Assembly: GCA_034620365.1 (NCBI GenBank)
Contig: JAQGEQ010000083.1
Coordinates: 368,990 to 432,989 of the forward strand
Direction: 5' to 3'
Origin: Pegea sp. RAD2-039
Lineage: Eukaryota > Chordata > Thaliacea > Salpida > Salpidae
DNA length: 64,000 nucleotides
Every line of letters starts with the position of its first letter. Within the stretch, counting starts at the first letter, position 1. Below the pieces are notes generated by a model that was given only the letters and a program-made list of their open reading frames with translations, had not been told where the DNA came from and searched no databases. Shown one piece after another: positions 46,546-59,617 of the stretch. The position numbers and the translations under genes are program-made.

Positions 46546-49500
46546 ATTTTTACGCAAACTACACCTGTTTAATTCGTTTTCCGTTTGTTCAGTATTACTG
46601 ACCCAGTGACACGTTCAACGTTTTGTTTCTTTTTTTCTTCCAAAACGGTTTCTTATGCCACTTATAAAAGCATCGACTAATCGTTTTCATGAAACTTCTT
46701 AATTTCTTAACCACCAGCTTTGCAACAAGCTGAAGTTTAATCTTGACAGCCATTTGGCCACACAAATAAAACAAACTGATTCAAAAAAGTCATTTTTTCA
46801 ATGAGAAGTTGCAAGAAGCTTTATATGCTGACCAAAATTTATCTTTAAAAATAATTATATTTTGAGAAAACTAATCAATTAGTCATTAGTTATTATAAGT
46901 AAAAACCTGATTATTCTTACTAATGAATTTTAATAAAACGAACTACTTAAAGTTTTTTCTAGCTAATTTAAGTTTTAATTATTCATCGTCAGCAATTTTT
47001 TTAATTAGTCCAAATGTTAAACTCATTTTCGATAATTTGCATTTTACAGTCTCAAAAATGAGTTTTGAAACTTATCATAATGAGTATTTTTGACTTTAAA
47101 TAAACTTTCAGTTAATTATCTAAATCATGGAACTCTAACCAAATACCTTTACAGATATTAATAATAACAATTTGTAAGTTAATGGTAATTGTGTAAAATA
47201 TATAGTGAAACTTGTAAGAAAAAATTATTGCAAGTGATCAGAAGCTTACAAATCTTTTTTACTAAAAATCATTAATATATTAAGTTAAAATAAATACATA
47301 AACTCTTCAAAGATTAATTTTGATAAATGTAAAATGATCAAAACTTTCAAACAGTTCTTCTATAGTAATAAATTAAGGAGATATGTTTTTTCTAAGTTTG
47401 TTTTATCAAAACAAGTAATAAGATAATATTTACGGAACACCAAGCAACAATTGTTATATTTTACTGTTTACTTTTTCCTTACGCTTTAAAACAAAACTTA
47501 TTATTTCTGTATTGTAATAATTCAGAATATACTCATTGTTAACATCTAATACATAATTAAAGCTATTTAGAGTACTATTATTCTATCAATTAAGATTATT
47601 CAAGCTTTGAGTAATCTTTAAATATTGTTGGTAACCATTTAATCTTATTTGAACACAAACTTTTAGAATGTTCCTAATAACTTATTAATCTAATTTAACC
47701 AATTAGGTAATTCAATAAACTGTATTTACTTAGACATTGAAGAAAGATACTTTAAACTGAAAGTTATTTCGGTATTCAGCTAAAATCTTACAGAATTTAA
47801 TAAATGTCGAGTCAACTTGAAATAATAATCTAAAATATTTTAGAAAAATGTCAAAAAATCATTCTCAAAAATAAAAATCCATTGATTGTTTGTTGTTCTA
47901 AAATAAAAGTGAAGCACACAACTTGATTCATAAAAATGCTGTTTACAATATACTCAATTGTATCTTTGTTGCATGAGAAGACATTTGTTAAAACACTAAT
48001 TCAGCCAATTTAAAAAATTTTAGATAATAATTTCTTCTAAGAAATTTTTCTGGATGTTTTCTATAATGTTATTATCTATTATACTTTAAAAGATTTATGA
48101 AATATTAAATATTTAGTTTTCAAAAATTAAAGTAAGTTTTAGTTGATCAATTGATTCGGAAAAAAAATTATGAAAAATGATAAATTTAAAAATATTTTTA
48201 TTTTTTATCAATGTTGTTCAAAGTAATTTATCAGTTTTCAATAATCTAAAAGTTTTTATCTAAATGTTTGGCAAGATTTTACTCAACCATCGATTGAATA
48301 TTGAGTTCTCGAACTAAAAGTTATAAATCATATTAAAACTGAACAAAAGCAATTAAATTTAAAACTTATTCAAAGTTTTAACAGCATATTGTTATTGATA
48401 TCTTTCAAATACAGATAATTTTAGTAGTTTGTAAATAATTTATTTTCTTAGCTCGTATGTGAGGTTTGTTTTCACTTAGTTGTAAACTCTTAAACTTTCT
48501 AGGATAAATCTTGTTATTTATCTTGTAATTATCGAATATATGATTCAAAAAAAACTTTTTTAATTGGTAGTGTAATCAAGTTGAAATTAATCTTATAGAA
48601 AATCTTTAAAAATTAAAATTTTTTGTTTTCAAGTACGCATGATTAAGAAAACAGATTTAAACGTAATTTCTTTAAAACTGAACTTATTTTTTACAATTTT
48701 CATATTATCGTAATTAACTCACCAGTTCAATTTGCACTCTTGTAGTTTATAGTATTTAGTGTGCGTTTAATCAGAACCTAATCTTTTTTTAAACACCTGT
48801 GAAAACAATATGCTGTTCACTGCGGGTAGATACTTCAAGTAATTACACATGTTGTAAAATAAATTAATATGTGAGATATCTAACACCTCAAAATCTTAAT
48901 AATTTCCTGATTGGTGTTAGAATGATATCCTTATCAAACTCGTGAGTAATTCTATTATCTATCCTATCAGTTTATCACTACCTCTTATTTTCAAATTTTG
49001 TGGTGATATGAAAACAACAACAGTGTTTTTTTTGTGTCAATTTTTTATCTTATGCAAACTTCATATAATCTTAGAACTTAGTATCCTTAATTATCTGATA
49101 AATTTGACACTTATTGTTAAGTTACACTTATCTTGTTAATAATTAGCTGTTAAAAAATAATAACCTTATTAGATAAGCGTTAAAAAAATTCATTTAAATG
49201 AAGTTTATTTTCAGTTTTAAAGCACATCAATTTAATGAAGATAAGTTTGACTTTTTTTTTTGTCTAGTTGATTCGCCTATATTAATAGAAATCGAGTTAG
49301 GAAAGACCGGATATCCTGCAGCATCTTATGTCAACTACCACTACAGCTTTGAAAACTGTTATTTTCTGTTTGTTTAATGTAATTTTGACACTTTAAGCAA
49401 TTAGTCGCCGATTATCATTCTGATTTAAAACTTTCAAAATAGCACATTGAATATCTCGTGTAGCCAGCCGCTGTAGTGCTAGAACTTTTAATTTTTAATT

Positions 49501-52500
49501 ACCTAAAACTAAATAATCAAACTTTACGAATTCTATTTTTAAATTTCGAAGATGTAACAAACATTTGTATCTTTAATAAGCATATTTCAACATTTTACAT
49601 TCATCAAAATTCATATAAATATAGATAAATTTTAAATTTTTTCAAATAATGCTCCAAAAATTACATCTCTTAGCAATTATGATCTACAGAATCCTGCTAA
49701 CTTCTATTCCGAACTGATTTATGATATTTGAATGAAATTAATGCACCGTTAAATTATAATCTTACCAGTGTATCAAAACTTTATATTTATAATAAAATGA
49801 TAATTTTTTCAAGCAACAATTACAGTTGAAGAGAAACTGGGAGATTAAATATTTATCGTAGCTGTCTAGTCAGACTAGCTGAAGAATTAAAGGTAGAAAA
49901 TTAAACCCAAATTCAAACTCCACTTTTCATTTGCTGTTGTTAAATTAAAATGTAAAGATAGTGATTAGAAATAAGCTGATAATGGCTTTGACCTTGTAGA
50001 GAAGGCTTGATAGACACATTTAAACAGAGACTTGAGTATATTAAATAAATTGTGCTTTATTGCAGATTTCAAATTTTAGTCAACTTTTTTCTATGTTAGC
50101 AGAATTCATTATTTGTAGAGAATAAATACTTTTTAAATGAAAATTGTTCATCAAAAACGGAAACCAAGTTTTATACTTTAATTTAAACAAAAGGTATAAG
50201 TTTAAAAATATTCAGTATTTAACTTAATTATATTTTATTTTCATCAATATTTTTGGTTAAAAACATTTTATTTAAATGCGGTTAGACCTAAATTCAATAA
50301 CAATTAATTGTCATTTTGACAGATCTAGCTTTTAAAGGTTAACAAAAAAACGTTAACAGTCTTTTTCTTCAAAACCACAATTGCTACATTTGTAGTTTCC
50401 ATAAAAATCAATTAGAAAAAATAAACAGAATATCTGACATTTGACTTTTTAATGTTTCTAAATTTGAATTAAAATACTAATTTTTTTCAGCTTATGTCTA
50501 GAAAAATTACAAAATTTCAGTAATGTTTTATAATCAAACAGTTAATGTAGTAAAATTTATTACTTTATAAACAAACTTTCAAAGAATGTGTAAAATATTC
50601 CATACTTTTTTCATATAACTAATAAAAATGTTTTATAAAAAAAATCTTAAAACTTATTGTCAAAAGGTCTATCAAAACCCTTAATTACATATTATAAATA
50701 AAGTAAATAAATGTTTTATGAAGCAAAGGACGTTTTTTCAAGCTTTTATAGTTTATTGAAATAGGCTTACAATCGGAAAGTACGAAATTTTGTTTAAACG
50801 TCTAGCTATTATTCATCAAATATTTTGAAAATTATCATCTCTATTTCTAAACCTAATTCAAAGCAGTTACTTAATTTGCATGAATTATTAGTTAACAATC
50901 TGCTGAATAGTATTTATAGATAAAAAAATGTCTTCAGAAATAATTGAAATATTAAAGGTCTATTATAATTATTTGTTACTACACAGTGATACTAAAAGTT
51001 ATTTGACTTCATGTAAAATAAATGATTAAAAACTAATTTGAAATTTTTTTAAATATTCAAATTTTAAAAGCTTACAAATAAAGAAACTCAAATACAAAAA
51101 TCTTTTAGAATTTTTTGAGAGAGATGATTTATTAATTGGTACTGCAAGTAGAGTACCTAATAGATCTCTGTTTAAAAAAAAACACATTCTCTTAATTTAA
51201 CCAGTCAAATTAATTTCCTTTTTTTAATGAGTTTTCACAAAGCTTTTTAGATATTTCAAATGAAAATAGTTTAAAATCTCAACAGACAAAACAACCTTTT
51301 AAATTATTCAACTTTCACAAAAGTTTTTGTTTTCCAACTAAACTGGTTTTAATTTTTGTAATTGACTTAATCATAAATTTTTGTATCTAGTTTGAAGAAT
51401 TTGTTAACCATGTATTGATTTATTGTTTACAGTTGTAATCGTTAAATATTAAAGATATTTATTTTTATAATTCATCAATTTTCAATATATGTTAAAAGAT
51501 AGTTATAAGCTCTATTTAAATAGTAATTTGTTCTAAAATACATTTCTATAGATTCTTATGAATAAGTGTTTATCTATAAAAATAAAGAAAATCTTCACTA
51601 GGAACTTGTTTTAAATTGCAATGACTAAACTTGATAATTTAATAGCAACTTTTTATGAAATTAAGTTAATACACCTAGATTTCAAGGAAATTGCCAAATA
51701 GCAGACATTGTTAACATTTAGAAAAAAATTGACCTCATTTTAAGGAATAATGAACTTTTTTACTATACAAAGTCGAGGTTTATTTCTGATAAATTTTGTT
51801 TAAAATTTTTTTATTAAACTTAACTAATATCTAATATTAGGCAGAAGTTGTTTTTGGAAAAACTTTTCTGTTATCTTTTCTCACTTAAAGTATCGCTAGC
51901 AAATAAACGATGAATTTTAACTTATAATCAATGAAATAAACTCACAATTTTTCATGCTTGCACCTGCTAAAAAAATTGAATTTTGGTCTAAACTTTCTTA
52001 GTACAATCATCTAAATTTATAATTTTTTAAATAACAGTAATTTTAGCATCGGATTTACATAAATATCTGAAATTTATTTTATTTGAAGATATCTATATAT
52101 CTATATATAAAATTATTGATTATTAAGAATTAAGTTGAATGAGATTTTTATAGTTCAAATTTGTGCTCATTTTTATGCTTAAAATGTACTTAAAGATCTA
52201 TAAAAGCATTCTCATATTTTCTTTGAAAAAAGAAAGTTTACATCAGAAGATATTTTTCAGCAAATCACCGTTTTAAACAAAGAATTTTTTGAATTTAAGA
52301 AATGACTTTAATAATAGATTTGACAAAAGGACAACATTTTTACCTATTTTTTCTGACAATTAAATAAATCTATATAAAAATTTCTATATCTATAAATTTT
52401 AAAGTTTACGCAAAAAAATAAATCTGAAATATTTGCAAACTTTTGATGAATCAATACAAAAGTCATCCAACAGCTTTTAGAGAATGTAATACGTTTTACT

Positions 52501-52913
52501 TAGTAAAAATATTCTACCTAATTTTATAAATTTTGGTTAAAAAGGTTAAAAGTTTAAGCATTTTATGATCCAATATTACTTTGCATCACTTTTACTTTTA
52601 TCTAATTTTTGTTTTATTACTTACTTAAGATACTATTTAGAGTCTTCAAATATATTCTATGATATAACTTATTAGTTAATCTATGATAAGATTTTAACTA
52701 TATAAACTATATCATTTTATGTCAAGGTTTAAAACTTCTATTTTGTAGTTTTTTATGTTAGGTAAAAACTAAACTATTATTCAATGTTTTAAAAATAAAT
52801 AAATTAATTGTTTTTAATAAAATAAAACTTTTTACCAAGATATCTACCACTTTTTTACTAATTTGTTATAATTTCTTAAATAGCAAGGAAGCTACTAATA
52901 AATAAGAAGTAAA

Positions 52914-53003
52914 TTACTGTACCCATTATAGCCAAAACTTAAGCACCTTTTACCACTTTTATTTGGGGCATTTGTGGGTTAAAGGCGCTATAATGAACAG
53001 TAA
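52914..53003. repeat. Imperfect inverted repeat / hairpin of about 90 nt
   Basis: The outer arms TTACTGT and ACAGTAA pair. Next CATTATAG pairs with CTATAATG. Further in, CCTTTTACCAC pairs imperfectly with GTGGGTTAAAGG. Bulges of 2-14 nt separate the helices. It could be a MITE remnant or a structured RNA; the sequence alone does not decide. Confidence 0.35.
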
Positions 53004-56000
53004 TTGTTGAAAGCACTTTTTTTAACTGATTTGATCTTCTTGTAAGTCTTTCAAAGGGCAATTTTTTAATTATTAGAAGCTGGAGAAATTGTGGATGAAA
53101 GTAGTAATAAGCTCAACAGTCAACAAATTACCTTTCCTTTATGTCAAAGGTGTTTTCCTGTGCATCTCAATTTGTAGACATCTTCAGTACGTTTAAACTA
53201 TCTTTGCATGTATTTATTTGGAGCTAAATACTTTGAGTTTCAACATGATTTCACTGAAACAGAAAAAAGACAAATATTTCAAATCATGGTAAGTTGTACG
53301 CCGACAACCTTTCAAACTTATTTAATTAGCTATTTTGCTTAAATACATTGATTGTATTAAGAAGTCGGTTGTATATATTAAAAAATTAATCACTAATGAT
53401 TTAATAAAGTTTTCTACTTTTCTTTATCATGTTGTTCTTTTAGGCAATAAAAGCTTACAGGTATTTACATAAATAACAGATTTCAAGGAAAGTGTTGTTT
53501 AAACAAAGAACAAAAGAATTGATCAAAATGATCGATTATTCAAATGATCACTTTTAGCTTTTCTGAAGCTGTTTCAAATTTAACTAAAAGTCGTTTTTTT
53601 GAACTAAATACGGTTCGAAGTGAAATTGAAAACTGTTCAATGTTGTAATTTTTTATGGAAAGTTGCTTACATACTGTCAATATAAGTAAATAATTTGATA
53701 TTAGAATAATTATTATAAAATTGACAAAACTCTCTTAGAAATAACTTTATTTTGTTCTCCGGTCAAAGCTTTATATATTTTTTATAGCTAAACAAGACTC
53801 TTATTTATACTATGACAACTATTAGATTTAAAATTGATTTATTTGAGTTGATACCTTAAATAAAATAACTGAGCAGTACAGTTTAGAAAACTATTTGTTT
53901 GCTAATGAATTTATTTAAGTTGAAGCATTACATCAGATATACAGCTAAATAGTTTATTAAGCAAAAATCTACTCTGCCAAAAGTTTATGTGTAATAGTTG
54001 CTATATATAAACCATTTATATAATTTCGGCTCTAATTGAAAAAATGTAAACCATTTGTGTTGAAAAAATATATATTAAGTTTTCAAATTGTTAGTGATTA
54101 TACCTTTTTGTATAGAAAACTTATTCATGTGTTTAACTGAGTAAAATATAAAACTTTTAAATTAGAAGTTTCAGTTTAAGTTTATTTTATTAACCAATTA
54201 AAGTTTTTAATATTAGTTTTAATTATTAAACTTTTTTTGAATAATTTTTTAAGATTGATATGTTTGGTTAATATTCAAAAATTATATAATTGGATCATTT
54301 TTGGTTTAAGTATTTAAACACTTCATCTTAATTCACAACATAAACATTGAATGAAGGTTTTATTTGATCTAGAAATTTTAGATAACTTCTCTGCCAAGCA
54401 TTGCATTAACTTTCTAAATAAGAATTTAAATATTAAAATGTAATATTTTGTAATGCTGATGTAACTAAAGTCATTAGAAACAAGTTACAAATTTCTTACA
54501 TATTGTAAGTGTTCTAAAAGCTATCATTTACAAAATTTACAAGCTTATTAGAAAAATGATAAATTCTTTTAGCATTACAGAACCAACAATTTTTTCATTT
54601 GTTTGTAAAGTTGTAAAAGATTAGACAAAATGAACTGAAATTGCTTTCAGTTGATTTGTAAAATTAGCTAACAAAAACGATGAAGTCAAACTTTTCGCTC
54701 AATTACGATATTTTCAAGTTTTTTTCACTTATCTTGTTCTGTAATGATTATGAGACTCACCAAGTTTTTCAATCTAAAAAATAGATAAAAAGGTTTGAGA
54801 TTTCAAATGGCAAAAAATAAAGTCTGACTTTAAAAATGAACTTATAATTATTAATGTCAGTGTAGCAAGTCTTTGATTTAATCATCTAATTTATTGTAAT
54901 TCTTAAAAACTCTTTTATTTTTCTGCTAAGCATTAGAAATTAAAAACAATTTGTTAAAGTTCACAAATTTAAAGAGTCAATTTAGTTTATTTGAATTGAT
55001 ATTTTTTGTGATAACTTTTTAAGTTTATGAGTTTCTTAAAAATGTATTTAAATTCTAAACAAGTATTTGGTCTGACATATAAATGAAAAACTCTTTTCGG
55101 TAAAATTATTAAAACAAAAAAAATAGTTTTCTCAGCTGATCAATATCTTAGACAAAAAAATGAAATATTTTGCTTGACTTTTACGTAATTGCCATCAGTA
55201 AATTTATTCGTCAAATTTACAGTAAAACGACCTCCTGTACAATTTTGGGACATAATTTGTGGAAGCATTTGGTTATTAGTTATATAACTCTTAAACACAG
55301 ATCTGTTTGTGAGCTCTTAACGAGTGTTTCAACTTCTATAGCTCACAGATAAGTTTATTAAGAGATAAGAAAAATAAAATATAGAATGTTTTAATTTCAG
55401 TAAATTGATGAATAGTAAAAAGAAAGAAGATTCATTGATAAAAATTGCATTCTTCATTTAATAAAGAATTAAATTAGAACAATTTATTAATAGTAATTTT
55501 TAGTTTTAAACCTAAAATTGAACTTGTTTAGATGAAGCAGTCTACCTCTACTATTTACTTAAATATCATTAAGGAAAAGCTTTCAAACCTAAAAGTAACT
55601 CCTATTTTTTATAGTGTTTCGATTTTTTAACTGCTAAGATGCTTAACTAGAGTTTAAAGTTTAGTTTTTGAAAGAATAACAAATTTTTTAAATTATAATC
55701 TCAGTTTGAATCATTATATTAATTTGTGACTTGTAACATATTTTATTGACTAGCAATGAAAAATGAATAATCAATTTTTTACTTCTTAATGCTATAAATA
55801 TTATTTTGTATATATAAAAGTATATACCTATCAATAAAAATTAAAAGTATAATGAATCTGTTGATAATGTACATAAATATTTGATTTTAATATTATGTCA
55901 GTAACATTAATTACTGTTAGCGTTATATTTAAACTATAGCTTAAATGAAATAATTCAAAATAGCTTCATTGAAACTCAAAATACTTTTTTATTTAATAAA

Positions 56001-57698
56001 TAATTAAATCTATTTTTATCAGTGTTTTTCTTCCAGCATTAAAATAAATTCACAATATAATTTAAATCTATGTTGACAAAAGTTTAAGAAGCTAAGATAA
56101 ATAAAAATTTACTCTTCAGGGAAAATTAAATATTATTTATGTTTAAATTCATCAAATGTTATCTCAAATATTTTCATTTTAGCTTTTATAATTTTTTCAT
56201 ATCCAACTTTTCAACCTTTAAAATGTTTTTCATTTTCTAAATCCATTTACAAGAATACTTGCTTTTAATGAAAGGTTTCAATTTTCAAACTTTATCTAAA
56301 TAATCTAAGAAGCTTTTCTTTCGTGTTTTGTCAACAAACAATTTTTGTTTTTAATAAAGATCTTTTAGAAGAAATTAATCAAAAAATCTTTTGTTGCTAG
56401 TGTTTAGCGTTCTACTAAATAATTCTATTTTTTATGAATTAGTAAATTCTTTGCATCTTTGATCTCTTCAGGCAACTGTTTTCAAAACATTTACTGGATA
56501 ATGAAAAAATCCTATGAAACTAAAAGTTTAGAAGCATTCTTCAAGTTATCAGAAAAAATATTCATAAATTTATGTATAATATTAGATTGATAAAAGCCCG
56601 TTGACCAACCATGTGTTGGGATAACTAATTTTGGGGTTAAATCTTGCTTACTTTTTTGTATATTCATGTAACTTTAGAAATATGATTTAATTTTTTTTTA
56701 AGATTAGTTTTATAGCTATCTCTGTGAGAATCTCTAATTTTCATTGAAAGCTAAAGATTAAAGTTTTCATTCGTGGTCAATCTTTTAAGCACTCTAGACA
56801 GTTCTTATAAACTAATTTTTTGATCGTTTGAAGGCTTTGGACTGAAGTTTAAAAATTTCAATTTTCATTAAGCAAAAATTACTATTTACCCATTTTAAAC
56901 GCAAAATTAAAAAAAGTCTTTTACAAATCAGTAAAAAGTTTGAGTTTTCGAAGTAAACATTCTCCTAAAAAAGTAGTTTCTGTTTAAACAAACAATAAAT
57001 AAAAACTGGAAAAAAGTAGAGAAGGGTAAATTAAAAACTTTGATCAAATCATTACTAATCATTACGTCGAAACTGAGTTGAATTTTCAAACTCAATGTTG
57101 ACAATATGATTTCACAGTAGGTTCTCTATAGTGTGTTCGGTTTACATTCTTATCCCTGGTCTACATCGTACCATTCCATCATTCCATTTTATCATTCTTC
57201 ACTTTTAACTTTTTTGAGTCCATTATAAGGAAGAAGTACTTGTAATATTGTTAAGATAAATGTCATCGGAAATTAGTTTGATTGGTTGAACGATGTCTTT
57301 CTTGAGTTCTTTAAATTCTTAAATTTATTTTTCTTTAATAATTTATTTCTGATTTATTTATCAGAAACTTTATCAGAAAAATTACAGAACTATCTTAAGT
57401 AATTCCCATCACTAAACATTCATCATTTGTTTAAGGCTGAAGTTTTAGCATAGATGTAAAAGGTTATAAGTCAAGCTTAGATTTATTTCTTCCTAGAAAA
57501 TAACCTATAAGACAAATTTTTATCGCTCTACTTTTACATTTTACATTTGTTTAAAATCATTCGACTATGTTCAGCTTTAAATCATTTGTAAATCACTTAA
57601 AGAGTTGTATTCAATGATAACATTGTCAAAATACACCAATTTATTTTCTAAATTCATATTTTCTATTTCCATCATAATCCTAAGATATAAGTTTGCAG

Positions 57699-57813
57699 CC
57701 TCAAATGGAACTCCACAAAACTCCTGCAGTTCACAAAAAAGGCCTCGAAAGCTGCCAGCTTCATGTCTCTGTCCAGCATGCTGATGATTGGTAGTTGACC
57801 CGTTTAATTCAAA
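57699..57813 (+). other. GC-rich exon-like block, possible alternative last exon or noncoding exon
   Basis: Stands out in AT-rich DNA and is bounded by acceptor AGTTTGCAG (ending 57698) and strong donor AAA|GTAAGTATT (57814). All three frames close inside it. In phase 1 it reads SNGTPQNSCSSQKRPRKLP and then CLCPAC before TGA at 57783, which is phase-compatible with exon 21. It could therefore be an alternative C-terminus, a 5' UTR exon of the fucosidase gene, or a noncoding RNA exon. The minus strand is also open across it. Confidence 0.3.
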
Positions 57814-59299
57814 GTAAGTATTAACTTTTTAAAAGAAGTTGTTTGGTTGCATCACCACATTTTGTTTGAAATAAAGTAAACTGAAAAATCAAAGCTTATT
57901 GTTCTATCAAATAATGATAATTACCTTTCTTTAATAATTAACATCTTAATTGCATCCGCTTTTTTAATTAACTATATAAGCATCTACAGTAAATTACTTG
58001 AATACTAATCTTAACAATTTATTATTTTAAACTTATTATCATTTTAAGAACCAAATTTTCTTATTATCAGACTCTGCATTCGTGATAAGAAATATTCTGA
58101 ATTTCTGCAGTTTATCAGCGATAGAGTTTAATGATCTAACTTATATGACCTTTAGCCAATTACTCAACGTAATTTATACTTACGAAATTAAAATGTACCA
58201 AGCATCAAAATAAAAGCTAACACAAGTTTAAACAAAAGATGCCATAAAAGTGTTCGATTTATTCCTAAAAGCTACATTGAAGAAGCTTAAAATCAGTAAT
58301 TATATAAAAAAGTAAATCATATAAAAAGTAGTCATATAAAAAAACAGCTTCTCACTTTAAAAACAATACTACTTTGAAGCAATAAATACAACCCATAATA
58401 AATTACTATGCTCTGTGTTTTATTTATTGGTTTAAATATATACATCAGTCATTTAATTTAAAAACTATAATTACTAATATGGCTTCTGTAATACTAATGG
58501 CCATGGCATTTTCAAAAAAGTTGATTTTCTAGAATTTTGTTTACATATTTTATCAGTACTTTTATTACTTGAAGATAAATTTTATATTTTCCTCTCTACT
58601 TTTGTTTTACTTAGAATTATTATGTAAACCTTGAATATTTTGTAATATTGTTCTGTTATTTTAATAGCTTCACAACTAATTGTACCTTTACTGAATTATA
58701 AGCTTCTTAAAAATCATTGTCATCAATATTTCTGCATTTAAAGTCTCCTAAAGGCTTGAGGCGTTCTTTAAATGTTGTACTTTAAAAATTATTCTTTTTA
58801 CAAAATTGTATCTTCTACTTTATTATATTTATATTGATTTTCTATTTTAATATCATTTAATTTTTTTATTTATCATTAATAATTAAAATATTTCAAAAAA
58901 GTATCTCTTATAATAAATCTAATAATTTATGATTTTAGGTTTAAATAATATTTGATTTAATTACAAACTTGAAATCTGTATGCCATTTTTTATGAATATA
59001 CTTTGGGTTATTAAATTATTATAATAAGTTTATATTTTTATAAAATTTATTTGTTTTATAACATAAATAATCCATTAGATCTGAAAGTTTTGAAGAAAAC
59101 TGAAATTTAAAAGTATAGTATTAATACTCTAACAAGAATAGTATTAAGATTTAATAGATGTATTTACAAAAATATTTTTAATCAACATCTCTTTAATAAA
59201 ACCAAAATATATTGTGATCTTTGAATTTAATTTATCAATCTGATATTGTGTGTAAAGTTTTATAGGTTCTATAAAGGGCTAAAATACTTATTTAATAAT

Positions 59300-59617
59300 A
59301 TGTATTGGCCGACAATCTTATGTTTAGTTCTGACTGTATCAATGAAAGCCCAATCAGTAACAATCTTCACAAAAGATGAAAAAAACTCCTTAAAGTTATT
59401 TGATGAAGTGTTTGATGTTGAAGAAAATAAACAAAATAATTTCATTGAAAGTGTTCAAGTAAACAATAATCAAGAACCTTATCAACCAACTTGGGAATCT
59501 CTTGATAAAAGACCTCTTCCTTCTTGGTATGATGAAGCTAAATTTGGAATCTTTCTTCATTGGGGGGTTTTCTCAGTTCCAAGTTTTGTTAGTGAATGGT
59601 TCTGGTGGTACTGGAAG
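59300..59617 (+). CDS. FUCA: Fucosidase gene 1, exon 1
   Basis: Signal peptide, leader with little similarity to the other copies, then [20 protein letters not shown] and the HWGVFSVP active-site segment. Donor AAG|GTGGGT, phase 0. A candidate acceptor TTTTATAG at 59265, 34 nt upstream of the ATG, hints at a spliced 5' leader. Confidence 0.92.

Larger units (their letters stand above)
46546..59240. other. Intergenic AT-rich region
   Basis: About 12.7 kb with no convincing gene on either strand. Two local exceptions are listed separately: a hairpin at 52914-53003 and a GC-richer exon-like block at 57699-57813. Short open frames (for example 48942-49139 and 55170-55352) look like chance. Confidence 0.6.

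Noticed and set aside
52081-52110. ATCTATATAT simple-sequence run
   Set aside because: Short, ordinary AT microsatellite for this base composition.
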